A stretch of 54,552 bases of DNA from CAYMUC01 sp964471865 (GCA_964471865.1 CAYYHU010000011.1:1-54552); one strand, 5' to 3'. Counted from the first letter of the stretch, positions 24,209 through 33,271 are shown. A program made the numbers and translations. The notes: a model not told the origin generated them from the letters alone.

Positions 24209-26293
24209 TCACAGCGTCTCGTCGAGAGCTCGGGACCGGCGTCGACTGCGGAGATGTTTCACCCACCAAGACACCAGGACGAGTCCTCCGGCCACGGTGA
24301 CGACCTGACCGAGTCCGGTCAATGCATTCGCTCGAGCCGCGAATTCGACAGGGGGGTGCAAGGGGATGTCCCCCTCAGGTGTCAACAACGTCACCGAGAC
24401 GGGAAAGCGACCGTTACTTCGGACTTCGACGGCAACGTCGACCTCGGTGACTTGGTTCGCAGGCAGTTCGACGAGTTGTTGTCCGTCGGGAAACGACAGT
24501 TTCGGGCTCTCGAGGCGAACGGTCACCGTCAAGGGCACAGTCGCTTCATTGCGAAGCTTCAGCCTGATCGTGCTGCGGCGACCTCCCAGGGTCACATCGC
24601 TCACCGGAGGGCTTGCCACTGCATCGCGGATCTCGTCGAGATCGCGACGTACTTCGGACAATCGTTGCGTCACGTGGTCTTGGGTGAGTTCGGCCGCGGC
24701 GCTGCGCCAGATCGTCTCTTCCCACTGCCGGGGTCGCGGATCCGAGGGGGGAAGCATCGAGGCGATCGTGGAGGTATCGAGTTCGATCTCGTAGAGACGT
24801 TGTGACAACCAGGTCAGATCACCGCCAGCACGCTCGGGTAGTTCGAAAGTCGCCGCAAGCCCATTGACGATCCCGATATCGGTATGGGCCATGGCCTCTG
24901 ATGCCGTCACTGCCTGCAGACCGGGTGTGCGCTCGAGACGCTCGAAAAAAGATGCCAACGTCTCAGAGGGCGCAGTGCGGCCGTCAGGGGTCGACACCAG
25001 TACCGAGCGCCGCGCCAGGACCCGCTCGGCAGCGGACGGATCGTCGTTGGCTCCCAGAGTCTGAAGTGACTCCTGACGCAGCAGCATCAATTCGCCCACC
25101 ACTCGAAGCTCCCACCGAATCCGCTCTGCAGTGTCGAGGAGGGACACGTCGGTGAGCAGTAGGTCGGCGAGATCGGTGTCGACGATCCCCACGGGAAGAT
25201 TCACATCGGTGGCGATGGGAGCGCTCACGAGTTGGGTGGGGTCGTCGAAGGTCCGCGGATCGGTATCGGGAGCGTTCACGCGGCGTGCCTGAGGGGTCAT
25301 CACCAGACCCTGGACCCCGAGGTCGCGCCTCATCAGAGCACCTGCGGCGTTGATGGGGGCGGTGACGAGGCTGATGTCGCGAGTGACCCGAGCACGTCCT
25401 ACAAGGGCGGCGAGCAGATCTTCACCCCGACGCAGCAGAGCGGTGTAGACGTCGACGAGTCCGGATCCCGCAGCTCCTGCAGGATCCATCGAAACGGCAG
25501 GTCCGGCGATCAGTTCGTGGTCTCCCAAGGCATCGAGCACCGAGTTGCGCAGTGACGTCAGCTCAGGGTCGCGCTCGAGAGCATCGAGAGCTTCGGGCGT
25601 GACAGCCAACGTCCAGGGTGCGGTGCTGGACTCGAGAGCTGCTGCCAACTCCGACAACTCGACCACCGACTCCGGCGGCCAACGCAGCTCGCCGTCGGGG
25701 TCGGTCACGGGTGCTGATGACCAGTTGGCGACGTACGCAACGTCCAGATCGGGCATACCGCGGACGTCGGCAGAATGAGCGAGAGTCGTCACCGACGCGA
25801 GAACCGGGGGGTCATCGACGGGACCAGGACCCCGAATGTCGATTCGGAGGGGGTGAATGCCGGGAGGTGCGAGACGGAGGACTCCTTGGCGCAATGGGCC
25901 CGAGGTGGTGGGAATCCGCAGGATCAAATCTCCCTGCCGAGTTCGATCGAGTTCGTCCACGTCGAGGGTGACGCGGTCCACCGTCGATCCAAATGTTCCT
26001 GCGAGCACCTCTGACACCTGCTCCCGGTCGCTCAGAGGTGCGCTCGCGCGTACTGCGATCGTCGAACCGCGAGCTATGGACCCGCGAACCCGGATCTCTA
26101 TGCGTAACTCGTCATCGGGCACCACGGTGAAGTCGTGAGCGATGACCTCCACGCTCACCGATGAGCCGCTTTGAGCCTTCACCGAGGTGGGGATGACGGC
26201 GCTCAGAGCGATCATCATCGTGGCGGCTAGCAGGAACAACCGCCCCCGGCGCGATGTCGCGCTCCGGTCTGAGAGGTACCCAGGAGTCGTCAT
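24209..26293 (-). CDS. DUF6049-type secreted/membrane protein
   Basis: A 694-residue protein with an N-terminal signal (RRGRLFLLAATMMIALSAVIPTSVKAQS), a large extracytoplasmic part with beta-rich ends (VSVEVIAHDFTVVPDDELRIEI...; VPLTVTVRLESPKLSFPDGQ) and a central glycosidase/deacetylase-like alpha/beta segment. A C-terminal TM helix (about 665-683) and a basic tail (RSRRRSR) follow. The layout and position (between pcnA and the murJ/sigM locus, as Rv3909) match the actinobacterial DUF6049 family. Function unknown. The start ATG overlaps the GNAT stop (ATGA). Confidence 0.75.
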   Translation of the reverse strand: MTTPGYLSDRSATSRRGRLFLLAATMMIALSAVIPTSVKAQSGSSVSVEVIAHDFTVVPDDELRIEIRVRGSIARGSTIAVRASAPLSDREQVSEVLAGTFGSTVDRVTLDVDELDRTRQGDLILRIPTTSGPLRQGVLRLAPPGIHPLRIDIRGPGPVDDPPVLASVTTLAHSADVRGMPDLDVAYVANWSSAPVTDPDGELRWPPESVVELSELAAALESSTAPWTLAVTPEALDALERDPELTSLRNSVLDALGDHELIAGPAVSMDPAGAAGSGLVDVYTALLRRGEDLLAALVGRARVTRDISLVTAPINAAGALMRRDLGVQGLVMTPQARRVNAPDTDPRTFDDPTQLVSAPIATDVNLPVGIVDTDLADLLLTDVSLLDTAERIRWELRVVGELMLLRQESLQTLGANDDPSAAERVLARRSVLVSTPDGRTAPSETLASFFERLERTPGLQAVTASEAMAHTDIGIVNGLAATFELPERAGGDLTWLSQRLYEIELDTSTIASMLPPSDPRPRQWEETIWRSAAAELTQDHVTQRLSEVRRDLDEIRDAVASPPVSDVTLGGRRSTIRLKLRNEATVPLTVTVRLESPKLSFPDGQQLVELPANQVTEVDVAVEVRSNGRFPVSVTLLTPEGDIPLHPPVEFAARANALTGLGQVVTVAGGLVLVSWWVKHLRSRRRSRALDETL

Positions 26294-27099
26294 GTCAGTG
26301 CGCTCATGGGTGACGTTGGGGAAGTGTCAGGTGCGGTGTGTTCCAGGACCACGAGGCCGTCAGGTCGCACCTGAAAACCGATCGAGCGGTACAGATCCAA
26401 CGCCGCCTGGTTCGTCACCAAGGTGTTGACGAGCACCGACGTGATCCGGTGGTGGTCCAGCCAGTCGAGCGCGTCGGCGATCAGGATGCGGGCTCCCCCC
26501 TGTCTGCGCCAGGCTGGATGGATTCCGAGCCGTTGGAGAAACCCGCGGTCCTCGGCGCGACCCGCGATCAGATAGCCGATGACATGGCCCTCGTGTTCCA
26601 GGATTCGGGCTCGGTACCTCGGAGTGGCGGTGATGGCCTCACGGAGAGCCGCCGTATCGAGGTGCCATCCCCCATCGAAACACTGACGGTCGAGAGCCAG
26701 GACCTCTCGCATATGTCGATCACGGCTCGGTGGGCGGCGCCATCTGAGAGTCTTGATGCGTCCCGGACCCGGACCCGGTGCGACTCGACGCCGTAGTGCC
26801 ACTCGGCCGAGGGACAAAACGGTCAACTCCTGAGTGACATCGAAGCCGTGTCGTCGCAACGTGGGCGCGGCGGCGACATCGATCGCATTGGTTCGAATCG
26901 TGCGGTAGCCGTGGTTGCGGAGATGGCGAATCCACTCGGGTACTTCGGCAGCAAGCGCTGGTGACCAGGGATCGATCACCGTGAGGAGAGCCGTGGTGGG
27001 ATCATCGGGCCATGGCCGGACGCGAGCCAACAATCGCCCGCCGCCGTGAAGGTCCAGAAGCGGTGGTGTCCATGAAGGAGTGGCAGCGCCCGGGATCAT
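26290..27099 (-). CDS. GNAT-family N-acetyltransferase
   Basis: A 269-residue protein. The C-terminal half (about 125-260) is a GNAT domain: FLQRLGIHPAWRRQGGARILIADAL is motif A, binding acetyl-CoA, and VNTLVTNQAALDLYRSIGF is motif B. The N-terminal half (DPWSPALAAEVPEWIRHLRNHGYRTIRT) resembles a second, degenerate acetyltransferase repeat. ATG 27099 is preferred; TACCGT (27109-27114) lies 9 nt upstream. ATG 27147 would leave only 15 nt to the divergent deacetylase gene. Substrate unknown. Confidence 0.78.
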   Translation of the reverse strand: MIPGAATPSWTPPLLDLHGGGRLLARVRPWPDDPTTALLTVIDPWSPALAAEVPEWIRHLRNHGYRTIRTNAIDVAAAPTLRRHGFDVTQELTVLSLGRVALRRRVAPGPGPGRIKTLRWRRPPSRDRHMREVLALDRQCFDGGWHLDTAALREAITATPRYRARILEHEGHVIGYLIAGRAEDRGFLQRLGIHPAWRRQGGARILIADALDWLDHHRITSVLVNTLVTNQAALDLYRSIGFQVRPDGLVVLEHTAPDTSPTSPMSALT

Positions 27100-27162
27100 G
27101 ATGCGCGAACGGTAGTCGGCTTCCGGCAGATGACCTCTGGCAGCCATTAGCGTGGAGGTGCC

Positions 27163-28179
27163 GTGTCGCTGCTTTTCCTCACCCACCCCGATTTCATGGA
27201 TCACGTGCCCGGGCGTGGTCACCCCGAGCGCCCGGAGCGTCTCGAGGCCGTCGTGCGGGGTGCCCATGTGCCGGCACTCGATGGGGCTCTGGTTCGAATC
27301 GATCCCCGAATGGCCGAGCGCTTCGAGCTCGAGCGGGTGCACCCCGCGTCTCATCTCGAGGACCTGGCGGACCTCGATGGACACGGCGGTCGTCTCGATC
27401 CCGACACCGTGGCCTCGAGTGGGTCCTGGAGAGCGGCGCAGCGAGCCGCTGGAGCCTGCCTGAGTGCTGTCGAGCATCTGGATCAGGGTGGGGCTAGTGC
27501 CGCGTTCTGCGCGGTACGACCACCGGGACATCACGCGACACCTGACCAGTCGATGGGCTTTTGTCTGCTCTCCAATGTTGCGATCGCAGCTGCAGCGCTG
27601 ACCTCTCAGGGAGCCCGGGTGGCCATCGTCGACTACGACGCCCATCACGGCAATGGCACCCAGGCCGTGTTCTACAGCGACCCCTCGGTCCTGTACATCT
27701 CGATGCACCAATGGCCGTTGTATCCCGGGACGGGGGCGCTGCGCGAGACCGGTGATGGGGCCGGCGATGGAACGACCATCAACATTCCACTCCCGCCTGG
27801 CGCCACCGGTGACGTGTACCTTCGAGCGCTCGATGAGATCGTCATGCCAGCGCTCGAGACCTTTGGACCGGACTGGTTGATCATTTCTGCAGGTTTCGAC
27901 GCGCACCGCGACGATCCGATCACCGACTTGGGTCTCTCCTCGGGGGACTTCGCTCTCATGACTTCCCGCCTCATCGCAGCCGTGCCCCCCGGGCGGCGGT
28001 TGGTCGTGCTCGAAGGGGGCTACGACCTCGAAGCTCTGACGCTGTGCACGACGGCGGTTCTCGGGGCGCTCGAGGGCCTGGACCTCGCCGCGGAACCTTC
28101 GACATCGGGAGGGCCGGGAACCCAGGCGGTTGACGCCGTGAACCATTTCTGGACGGAAACGAAGGGGAGTACGACATGA
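27163..28179 (+). CDS. Histone-deacetylase-superfamily protein (acetyl-lysine or acetylpolyamine hydrolase)
   Basis: A 338-residue zinc hydrolase of the HDAC superfamily. Key elements are RPPGHHATPDQSMGFC (two catalytic His), VDYDAHHGNGTQ (zinc Asp and His), ISAGFDAHRDDP (zinc Asp) and EGGYD (transition-state Tyr). GTG 27163 has GGAGG 4 nt upstream. Relatives deacetylate proteins such as acetyl-CoA synthetase, or small acetylated amines; the substrate cannot be told here. It is divergent from a GNAT gene and overlaps pcnA by 4 bp. Confidence 0.9.
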   Translation: MSLLFLTHPDFMDHVPGRGHPERPERLEAVVRGAHVPALDGALVRIDPRMAERFELERVHPASHLEDLADLDGHGGRLDPDTVASSGSWRAAQRAAGACLSAVEHLDQGGASAAFCAVRPPGHHATPDQSMGFCLLSNVAIAAAALTSQGARVAIVDYDAHHGNGTQAVFYSDPSVLYISMHQWPLYPGTGALRETGDGAGDGTTINIPLPPGATGDVYLRALDEIVMPALETFGPDWLIISAGFDAHRDDPITDLGLSSGDFALMTSRLIAAVPPGRRLVVLEGGYDLEALTLCTTAVLGALEGLDLAAEPSTSGGPGTQAVDAVNHFWTETKGSTT

Positions 28180-29621
28180 TTCCCGAACGCTTCCGCCCGG
28201 TCATCGAGGCGATGTCACCCCTGGCTGAACGCTTCGCCGCGGCTGGCCACCGGCTCTATCTGGTGGGCGGACCGGTTCGCGATCTTCTCGTGGGTCACGA
28301 GCGACGAGTCAGTGATCTCGATGCCACGACCGATGCTCGTCCCGACACCATCAAACAGCTCGTCTCGGGATGGGCCGATGCGGTCTGGAATCAAGGCGAG
28401 CGATTCGGAACCATCGGGGCCAAACGCGGGGACATCACCTTCGAAATCACCACGCATCGTTCAGAGACCTATCGAGAGGACTCCCGCAAGCCCGAAGTGC
28501 GGTTCTCCGATGCCATCGAGGAGGATCTCTCCCGCCGAGACTTCACCGTGAACGCCATGGCGCTCGAGGTGACGGCGACGTCTCCTGTTCTGGTGGATCC
28601 CTACGGCGGCGCTGCGGATTTGGCGACACGAGTTCTGCGCACGCCGCTGTCACCGGAGGTGAGTTTCGCCGATGATCCTCTCCGGATGATGCGCGCAGCT
28701 CGCTTCATCGCTGGGTATGGCCTCGAGCCGGTTCCAGAACTCACCGCGGCGGTCACCGCCATGGCATCGCGACTCCAGATCGTCTCGGCTGAGCGCATTC
28801 GCGATGAACTCGACAAGCTGATGGTCCTGGATCACCCGGCCTCGGGATTGTGGTTCTACATCGAGACGGGTCTGGCGGAACATTTTCTCCCCGAGCTCAC
28901 AGCGATGCGTCTCGAACAGGATCCGATCCATCGTCACAAAGACGTCCTCACCCACACGATCGCCGTGGTCGAGAACGTTCAGCGGGATCGAGCCAGCGAC
29001 TTCGACTTCCGTCGAACCCGGTTGGCGGCTTTGTTCCACGATGTCGGCAAACCACGAACCCGAGGCTTCGCGCCCGGTAAGGGGGTCACGTTTCATCATC
29101 ACGAGGTGGTTGGGGCGCGTATGACCCGCCACCGGATGAAGGAACTGCGGTATTCGGTGGACGACGTCGAGGCGGTCACGGAACTGGTGGCGCTCCACCT
29201 GCGGTTTCACACCTATCAGATGGGCTGGACCGATTCCGCGGTGCGGCGTTATGTGCGTGACGCTGGTCCTTTGTTGCAGGAGCTCAACGTTCTCACTCGG
29301 TGCGATTGCACGACTCGCAACGAGCGCAAGGCTGCGGCGTTGTCTCGGCGTATGGACGATCTCGAGAAACGGATCGACGAGCTCGCAGCCGAGGAAGAAT
29401 TGGCCAAGATCCGTCCCGAACTCGATGGCCGGGAGGTGATGGAACATCTGGGTGTCGGCCCGGGCCGCGTCGTGGGGGCGGCTCTGTCATATTTGCTGGA
29501 GATACGTCTCGACGAGGGCATACTTGGTCGGGATGAGATCCTCCGCCGATTGGACGACTGGTGGGCGCAGAACACCTCCGGTGATGGCCCGATGATGCAG
29601 CCGTCGACGGAGTCGCCGTGA
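28176..29621 (+). CDS. pcnA: CCA tRNA nucleotidyltransferase
   Basis: A 481-residue class II nucleotidyltransferase that adds or repairs the 3' CCA of tRNAs, which is needed here because both tRNA genes seen lack an encoded CCA. The head domain has LYLVGGPVRDLLVG and SDLDATTDA (catalytic DxD), followed by SRRDFTVNAMAL and the RNA-binding DPLRMMRAARF. An HD domain follows (HTIAVVENV, LAALFHDVGKP, HHHEVVGA), as in other actinobacterial members. Synteny matches Rv3907c. Confidence 0.96.
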   Translation: MIPERFRPVIEAMSPLAERFAAAGHRLYLVGGPVRDLLVGHERRVSDLDATTDARPDTIKQLVSGWADAVWNQGERFGTIGAKRGDITFEITTHRSETYREDSRKPEVRFSDAIEEDLSRRDFTVNAMALEVTATSPVLVDPYGGAADLATRVLRTPLSPEVSFADDPLRMMRAARFIAGYGLEPVPELTAAVTAMASRLQIVSAERIRDELDKLMVLDHPASGLWFYIETGLAEHFLPELTAMRLEQDPIHRHKDVLTHTIAVVENVQRDRASDFDFRRTRLAALFHDVGKPRTRGFAPGKGVTFHHHEVVGARMTRHRMKELRYSVDDVEAVTELVALHLRFHTYQMGWTDSAVRRYVRDAGPLLQELNVLTRCDCTTRNERKAAALSRRMDDLEKRIDELAAEEELAKIRPELDGREVMEHLGVGPGRVVGAALSYLLEIRLDEGILGRDEILRRLDDWWAQNTSGDGPMMQPSTESP

Positions 29622-30277
29622 GCACCGACGCCGAACACCTGCTCCCTGAACGGCCGCCTCGCCAACGTGCCCCCCAGAAGCGCGCGCTCGACAAGATCGA
29701 TGCGGTGGTCGAGGCCACGGTGAAGGTTCTCGAATCCGAGGGCGAAACAGCCGTGCGGATTGCCGACATCGGTGCTGAAACCGGAGTGTCGTATGGAACG
29801 ATCTATCACCATTTCGGTGATCGGGACGGGCTGATCCGGGCAGCGCAGTTCGCTCGTCTACGGTCCCAGCCGGGCCAAGACCTGGACGCGTTCGGTGCAG
29901 CACTCGATGGGCTCGGAGACCCTGGTGATTTCGTCGCAGCGGTGATGGCCATCAGTCGCTCTATCGCAGACCCATCACGCCGAGATATCCGCATGATGCG
30001 GACCAGTGTGCTGGCCGCTGCGCAAAGCCGTCCCGAGCTGCTCGCAGCGGTTCAAGAACTCGAGACCAAGATCCTCGACGATCTAGCAGATCTCGTGGCC
30101 CGGGCCCAGGCCGCCGGTATTGCCGATCCCGCTCTCGATCCCCATGCCGCAGCGATGTATCTCGAGGCGATCGCCTACGGAATCGTTCTGGGCGAATATT
30201 GCGATCGCCAGGTGGACACCGAGGCTCTTGCGCAGGTGATCTTTCGAGGGTTCACCGCTCTGCTGGCTCGCAGTTGA
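29618..30277 (+). CDS. TetR-family transcriptional regulator
   Basis: A 219-residue protein. The N-terminal HTH (about 25-70) reads KIDAVVEATVKVLESEGETAVRIADIGAETGVSYGTIYHHFGDRDGLI, the classic TetR recognition region. The C-terminal ligand domain is helical. GTG 29618 overlaps the pcnA stop by 4 bp. The target operon and ligand are unknown. Confidence 0.92.
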   Translation: MSTDAEHLLPERPPRQRAPQKRALDKIDAVVEATVKVLESEGETAVRIADIGAETGVSYGTIYHHFGDRDGLIRAAQFARLRSQPGQDLDAFGAALDGLGDPGDFVAAVMAISRSIADPSRRDIRMMRTSVLAAAQSRPELLAAVQELETKILDDLADLVARAQAAGIADPALDPHAAAMYLEAIAYGIVLGEYCDRQVDTEALAQVIFRGFTALLARS

Positions 30278-30317
30278 CGAGGCGCACGAGGTGACGCTGC
30301 GCCAACCCGTTGCCCAC

Positions 30318-30323
30318 TAGCGT
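30318..30323 (+). promoter_or_regulatory. -10 element for the leaderless GGDEF-EAL gene
   Basis: TAGCGT with 7 nt to GTG 30331; supports that start rather than 30310. Confidence 0.4.
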
Positions 30324-30330
30324 TCTCTCG

Positions 30331-31614
30331 GTGACGGAGTCGGCGATGATGCGTGAGAGGAGCCGCGGACGGACGTATCTCCTCGAGGCTCTCGGCACCG
30401 CCTTGAGCCGGGCCAGTGTCGAGCCGGTTGCCGTGGTGCTCGTGGACATCGATCGCTTCCAGATGATCAATCAAGCTTTTGGTCACACGATCGGCGACCG
30501 GGTTCTGGCCGATCTGTTGGATCGGCTCAATGCCTGTATTCGCCCCGATGATCACGCTGGACGTTTTGGGGGCGACGAATTCGCGGTGGTTCTTCTCGGG
30601 GATGGAGCGAATGCCGCTCATGACGTGGCCGAGAGAATCCGGCGCGCATGTTCGGCACCTGTGCGCCTCGATGACATCGAGCTCGACCTGACCTGCAGCG
30701 CTGGGGTCGCAGTGGCGACCGGGGATGTACCCGTCAGTGTGGATGATCTCCTCCGAGACGCCGAAAGTGCGTTGAGTCGAGCCAAGGAACGAGGTCGTGA
30801 TCAGGTGATCGTGGCCACGCCTGAACATCGACGCGTCGAACTGCGGGCCGTCTTTGGTCGTCACGAATTGATGATGGCGATTCGGCGCGGGGAGATGGTC
30901 CCCTATTTCCAGCCGATCCTGGACCTCGAGACGGGTCGAACCGTCGGCTTCGAAGCGGTCGCTCGCTGGCTTCACCCCGAGCGAGGGCTGCTCACACCCG
31001 ACGCCTTCGTCCCGATGGCGGAGGAACGCGGGCTCATCGGCGAACTCGGGGCCAGCATTCTCGAGGCGTCACTCGAACAGCTCGCTCATTGGCGCACCAT
31101 CGTGGCCGATGAGCCATGGACCATGTCGGTGAACGTTTCGGCTCGTCAATTGATCGATCCACGTTTCGTCGATGTCGTGGCGTCGGCCTTGGAGCGAACC
31201 GGGGTACCAGCGGAGACGTTGTGGCTGGAGTTGACCGAATCCGTTCTCGTCACCGATGTCGCCAGCGCCGAGGTGTCCCTGCGAGCGCTGCGCGACCTAG
31301 GTCTACATCTTGCCGTCGACGACTTTGGAACCGGGTACTCCTCGTTGGTCTATCTCACGAGATTTCCCGTCGAGGCCATCAAAGTCGATCGAGGATTCGT
31401 GGCCGGCCTGGGACGGACCAATGAGGATTCCACGATCGTGGACGCAGTGGTTCGTCTTGGTGCATCGCTGGGTCTCATGGTCGTCGCCGAAGGTGTCGAA
31501 ACCCCTCAACAACTGAATCGGCTCCGAGCGATGGGTTGTCCGCGAGCCCAGGGGTATCTCTTCGGGCGACCCCGGCCCGCCGAACTGCTCGACCCGGCCG
31601 CGGTGCTCGTCTGA
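30331..31614 (+). CDS. GGDEF-EAL cyclic-di-GMP enzyme without sensor domain
   Basis: A 427-residue soluble protein. The GGDEF domain begins almost at the N-terminus and holds an intact RFGGDEFAV active site with a product-inhibition I-site (RPDD) five residues upstream. The EAL domain has EAVARW in place of EAL, plus NVSARQL, LELTES, DDFGTGYSSL, IKVDRGFV and AEGVET, so all metal-binding residues of the phosphodiesterase look intact. It may make and break c-di-GMP. No transmembrane or PAS/GAF part is present, so input must come from partners or expression. Confidence 0.92.
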   Translation: MTESAMMRERSRGRTYLLEALGTALSRASVEPVAVVLVDIDRFQMINQAFGHTIGDRVLADLLDRLNACIRPDDHAGRFGGDEFAVVLLGDGANAAHDVAERIRRACSAPVRLDDIELDLTCSAGVAVATGDVPVSVDDLLRDAESALSRAKERGRDQVIVATPEHRRVELRAVFGRHELMMAIRRGEMVPYFQPILDLETGRTVGFEAVARWLHPERGLLTPDAFVPMAEERGLIGELGASILEASLEQLAHWRTIVADEPWTMSVNVSARQLIDPRFVDVVASALERTGVPAETLWLELTESVLVTDVASAEVSLRALRDLGLHLAVDDFGTGYSSLVYLTRFPVEAIKVDRGFVAGLGRTNEDSTIVDAVVRLGASLGLMVVAEGVETPQQLNRLRAMGCPRAQGYLFGRPRPAELLDPAAVLV

Positions 31615-31631
31615 GGGTCCGCCCTTGAGCC

Positions 31632-32228
31632 TCAGACCCCGAGTTTGCGGGCCCGAATCACCAGTGTGGACGGAACGGCGTCCGAGGCCGACGAACGCAA
31701 CTCGTGGATCATGTCGACGCGGAGATCTGCTCGCGACAGAGTCGTGAGGAGTGCCCCGATCGCGAAGGCGCCCTCGCCATAGGGCCGCGCCACGCTGGTG
31801 TGGCTGTCGTCGAGCATCTCCCAGGCGGGATGGGGGATTGCGATCACGAAGGGGCCCTCGGGGCGCAGAACCCGATGCACCTGGCGAAACAGCCGGGCCA
31901 AGTCGTCGACCTCGGCGAGACGGTGGCTGCACACGACCACATCGATGGAGGCACTCGTCGCGAATCCCAGATCGGCGGGTGCGCCCAGATGGCATTCGAC
32001 ATGGACTTCAGCTGCCTCGGCCCGCTGGCGAATCAGCGCGATTCGTTCCGGATCGGGATCGCTCACGATCGCCTTGGCCCCAGAGAGAGCCAGGGCGACG
32101 GCGTTCGAGGCCTCGGCGTCGATTCCGAGTTCGAGAACTCGTTTCGCGCTCACATCGCCACACAGTCGAAGATCCGCTTCGCCGGGGACACCGGCGCCGT
32201 ACCAGAGGGAGGGAACCGTGGTGCTCAC
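31632..32228 (-). CDS. SAM-dependent methyltransferase
   Basis: A 198-residue class I methyltransferase. Motif I is RVLELGIDAEASNAVALA (a slightly degenerate G-rich loop), motif II is KAIVSDPDPE, and motif IV reads FATSASIDVVVCSHRLAEVDDLARLFRQVHRVLRPEGPFVIAIPHPAWEML, the Methyltransf_11 pattern. GTG 32228 has CACACT 6 nt upstream, fitting a leaderless start. It is divergent to the DUF5318 gene. The substrate is unknown. Confidence 0.8.
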   Translation of the reverse strand: MSTTVPSLWYGAGVPGEADLRLCGDVSAKRVLELGIDAEASNAVALALSGAKAIVSDPDPERIALIRQRAEAAEVHVECHLGAPADLGFATSASIDVVVCSHRLAEVDDLARLFRQVHRVLRPEGPFVIAIPHPAWEMLDDSHTSVARPYGEGAFAIGALLTTLSRADLRVDMIHELRSSASDAVPSTLVIRARKLGV

Positions 32229-32234
32229 GACAAC

Positions 32235-32240
32235 AGTGTG
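32235..32240 (-). promoter_or_regulatory. -10 element for the methyltransferase gene
   Basis: CACACT on the minus strand with 6 nt to GTG 32228. Confidence 0.35.
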
Positions 32241-32293
32241 GCCCGTCCGGTCGACCAGATGGCGGATCGGTCGCTCGGACCCCGAGCGCTGGG

Positions 32294-32299
32294 TAGCCT
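32294..32299 (+). promoter_or_regulatory. -10 element for leaderless DUF5318 gene
   Basis: TAGCCT with exactly 6 nt to ATG 32306, and no Shine-Dalgarno. Confidence 0.45.
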
Positions 32300-32305
32300 G
32301 CCCTC

Positions 32306-32722
32306 ATGACGTTCTCGGCGGCATCGCTGCGAGGTCACGGTCCCGCGGGGACCGTCGATCATCGTCTGGCGCGCCGGCACCTCATCAACGAGTACCACCG
32401 GGGTCGACTCCGGCGCGATCAGGTCTGTGATGCGCATCCCGAGCTGATCCGTGCTGCGCGCCAACTCGGTCTGAGCACCTCGACGATGTGTCCGATCTGT
32501 GCTGAACACACGTTGGTCCTCGTCACCTACGTCTTTGGTCCTCGCTTGCCCCGCCATGGTCGTTGTGTCTCGACGCGAAGTGAACTCGAAGCGTTCAAAC
32601 GGCGTCGGGAAACCTTCAGGGCTTATGTCGTGGAGGCCTGTTGCGGATGTCATTGGCACCATCTCTTGCGGGTCGTTCCCCTCGGAGGTACCCGGTCGGA
32701 CACGGTGTCATCCGCGAACTGA
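32306..32722 (+). CDS. DUF5318 zinc-binding-type protein
   Basis: A 138-residue protein of the actinobacterial DUF5318 family (Rv0049 type, also found just upstream of rpsF). It has VDHRLARRHLINEYHRGRL, then CDAHPELIRAAR, a CPIC pair (about residues 62-65), VTYVFGPRLPRHGRCV, and a second Cys pair ACCGCHWHHLLR near the end, which together look like a treble-clef or zinc ribbon. Function unknown. Confidence 0.82.
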   Translation: MTFSAASLRGHGPAGTVDHRLARRHLINEYHRGRLRRDQVCDAHPELIRAARQLGLSTSTMCPICAEHTLVLVTYVFGPRLPRHGRCVSTRSELEAFKRRRETFRAYVVEACCGCHWHHLLRVVPLGGTRSDTVSSAN

Positions 32723-32793
32723 GTTGGGCGCTCGATACGGGCTCGGTCCCGGGGTGCACAGCTGTGGCGTGAGCGAGGAGGCCTTCGGGGCGC

Positions 32794-32861
32794 TAGCATC
32801 GCCAGCCGTCATCGACCCTGCCCCTACGGGGGCCCCGAGACAGCACCGTGCTGGCCGGGTC
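32794..32861 (+). promoter_or_regulatory. rpsF leader: TAGCAT promoter and structured RNA
   Basis: TAGCAT (32794-32799) is a possible -10 with no clear -35. The transcript can fold as a three-way junction: closing stem GACCC (32814-32818) with GGGTC (32857-32861), a hairpin GCCCC-TACG-GGGGC (32820-32833, a stable UNCG-type loop), and a hairpin CAGCA-CCG-TGCTG (32841-32853). Leaders of rpsF in several bacteria bind the S6:S18 complex through a CCG element, so this may be an autoregulatory site. Structure drawn by eye. Confidence 0.45.
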
Positions 32862-32878
32862 CGAAGGGAGGAAAATAG

Positions 32879-33208
32879 ATGCGTGCATACGAGTTGATGG
32901 TCATCCTGCGCGGTGACCTCGACGAACCGGTGGCCCACAACTGGGTCAAGACGGTCACGTCGGGAATCGAGGCTGCGGGCGGGTCCCTGCATGGACAGCC
33001 CTCATGGTGGGGTAAGCGCCGCTTCGCCTATCCGATCGACAAGCGCGAAGAGGGCTACTACGCCGTGTTCGAACTCGTCGCTGCCGGAGGCGCCCTCGAC
33101 GAACTGGAGCGCTCGATGCGGATCTCCGATGAGGTCGTGCGTCACAAGTTGCTCCGGCTACCTGATCATGAAGCGGCGCGGCGCCGCATTGCCGTGAGCG
33201 CCGCCTGA
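32879..33208 (+). CDS. rpsF: Ribosomal protein S6
   Basis: A 109-residue S6: RAYELMVILRGDLDEP at the N-terminus, GGSLHGQPSWWGKRRFAYPIDKREEGYYAVFEL in the middle. S6 binds S18 on the 30S platform. GGGAGG precedes the ATG. First gene of rpsF-ssb-rpsR-rplI, the standard bacterial operon. Confidence 0.97.
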   Translation: MRAYELMVILRGDLDEPVAHNWVKTVTSGIEAAGGSLHGQPSWWGKRRFAYPIDKREEGYYAVFELVAAGGALDELERSMRISDEVVRHKLLRLPDHEAARRRIAVSAA

Positions 33209-33232
33209 CCGCACTACATCGATTGACCGAGA

Positions 33233-33250
33233 GCCGATCCTGGGATCGGC
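33233..33250 (+). promoter_or_regulatory. Hairpin in the rpsF-ssb gap
   Basis: GCCGATCC-TG-GGATCGGC is a near-perfect inverted repeat between the rpsF stop and the ssb ribosome-binding site. It could slow RNA decay or tune ssb expression. Confidence 0.4.
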
Positions 33251-33271
33251 CCGATGCCGCCGGAGGCTCCA

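Noticed and set aside
26290..28146. A 618-codon minus-strand frame extending the GNAT gene over the deacetylase gene
   Set aside because: The upstream 350 codons read as low-complexity Arg/His-rich sequence antisense to a clear HDAC-family gene; only the last 269 codons match a protein family.
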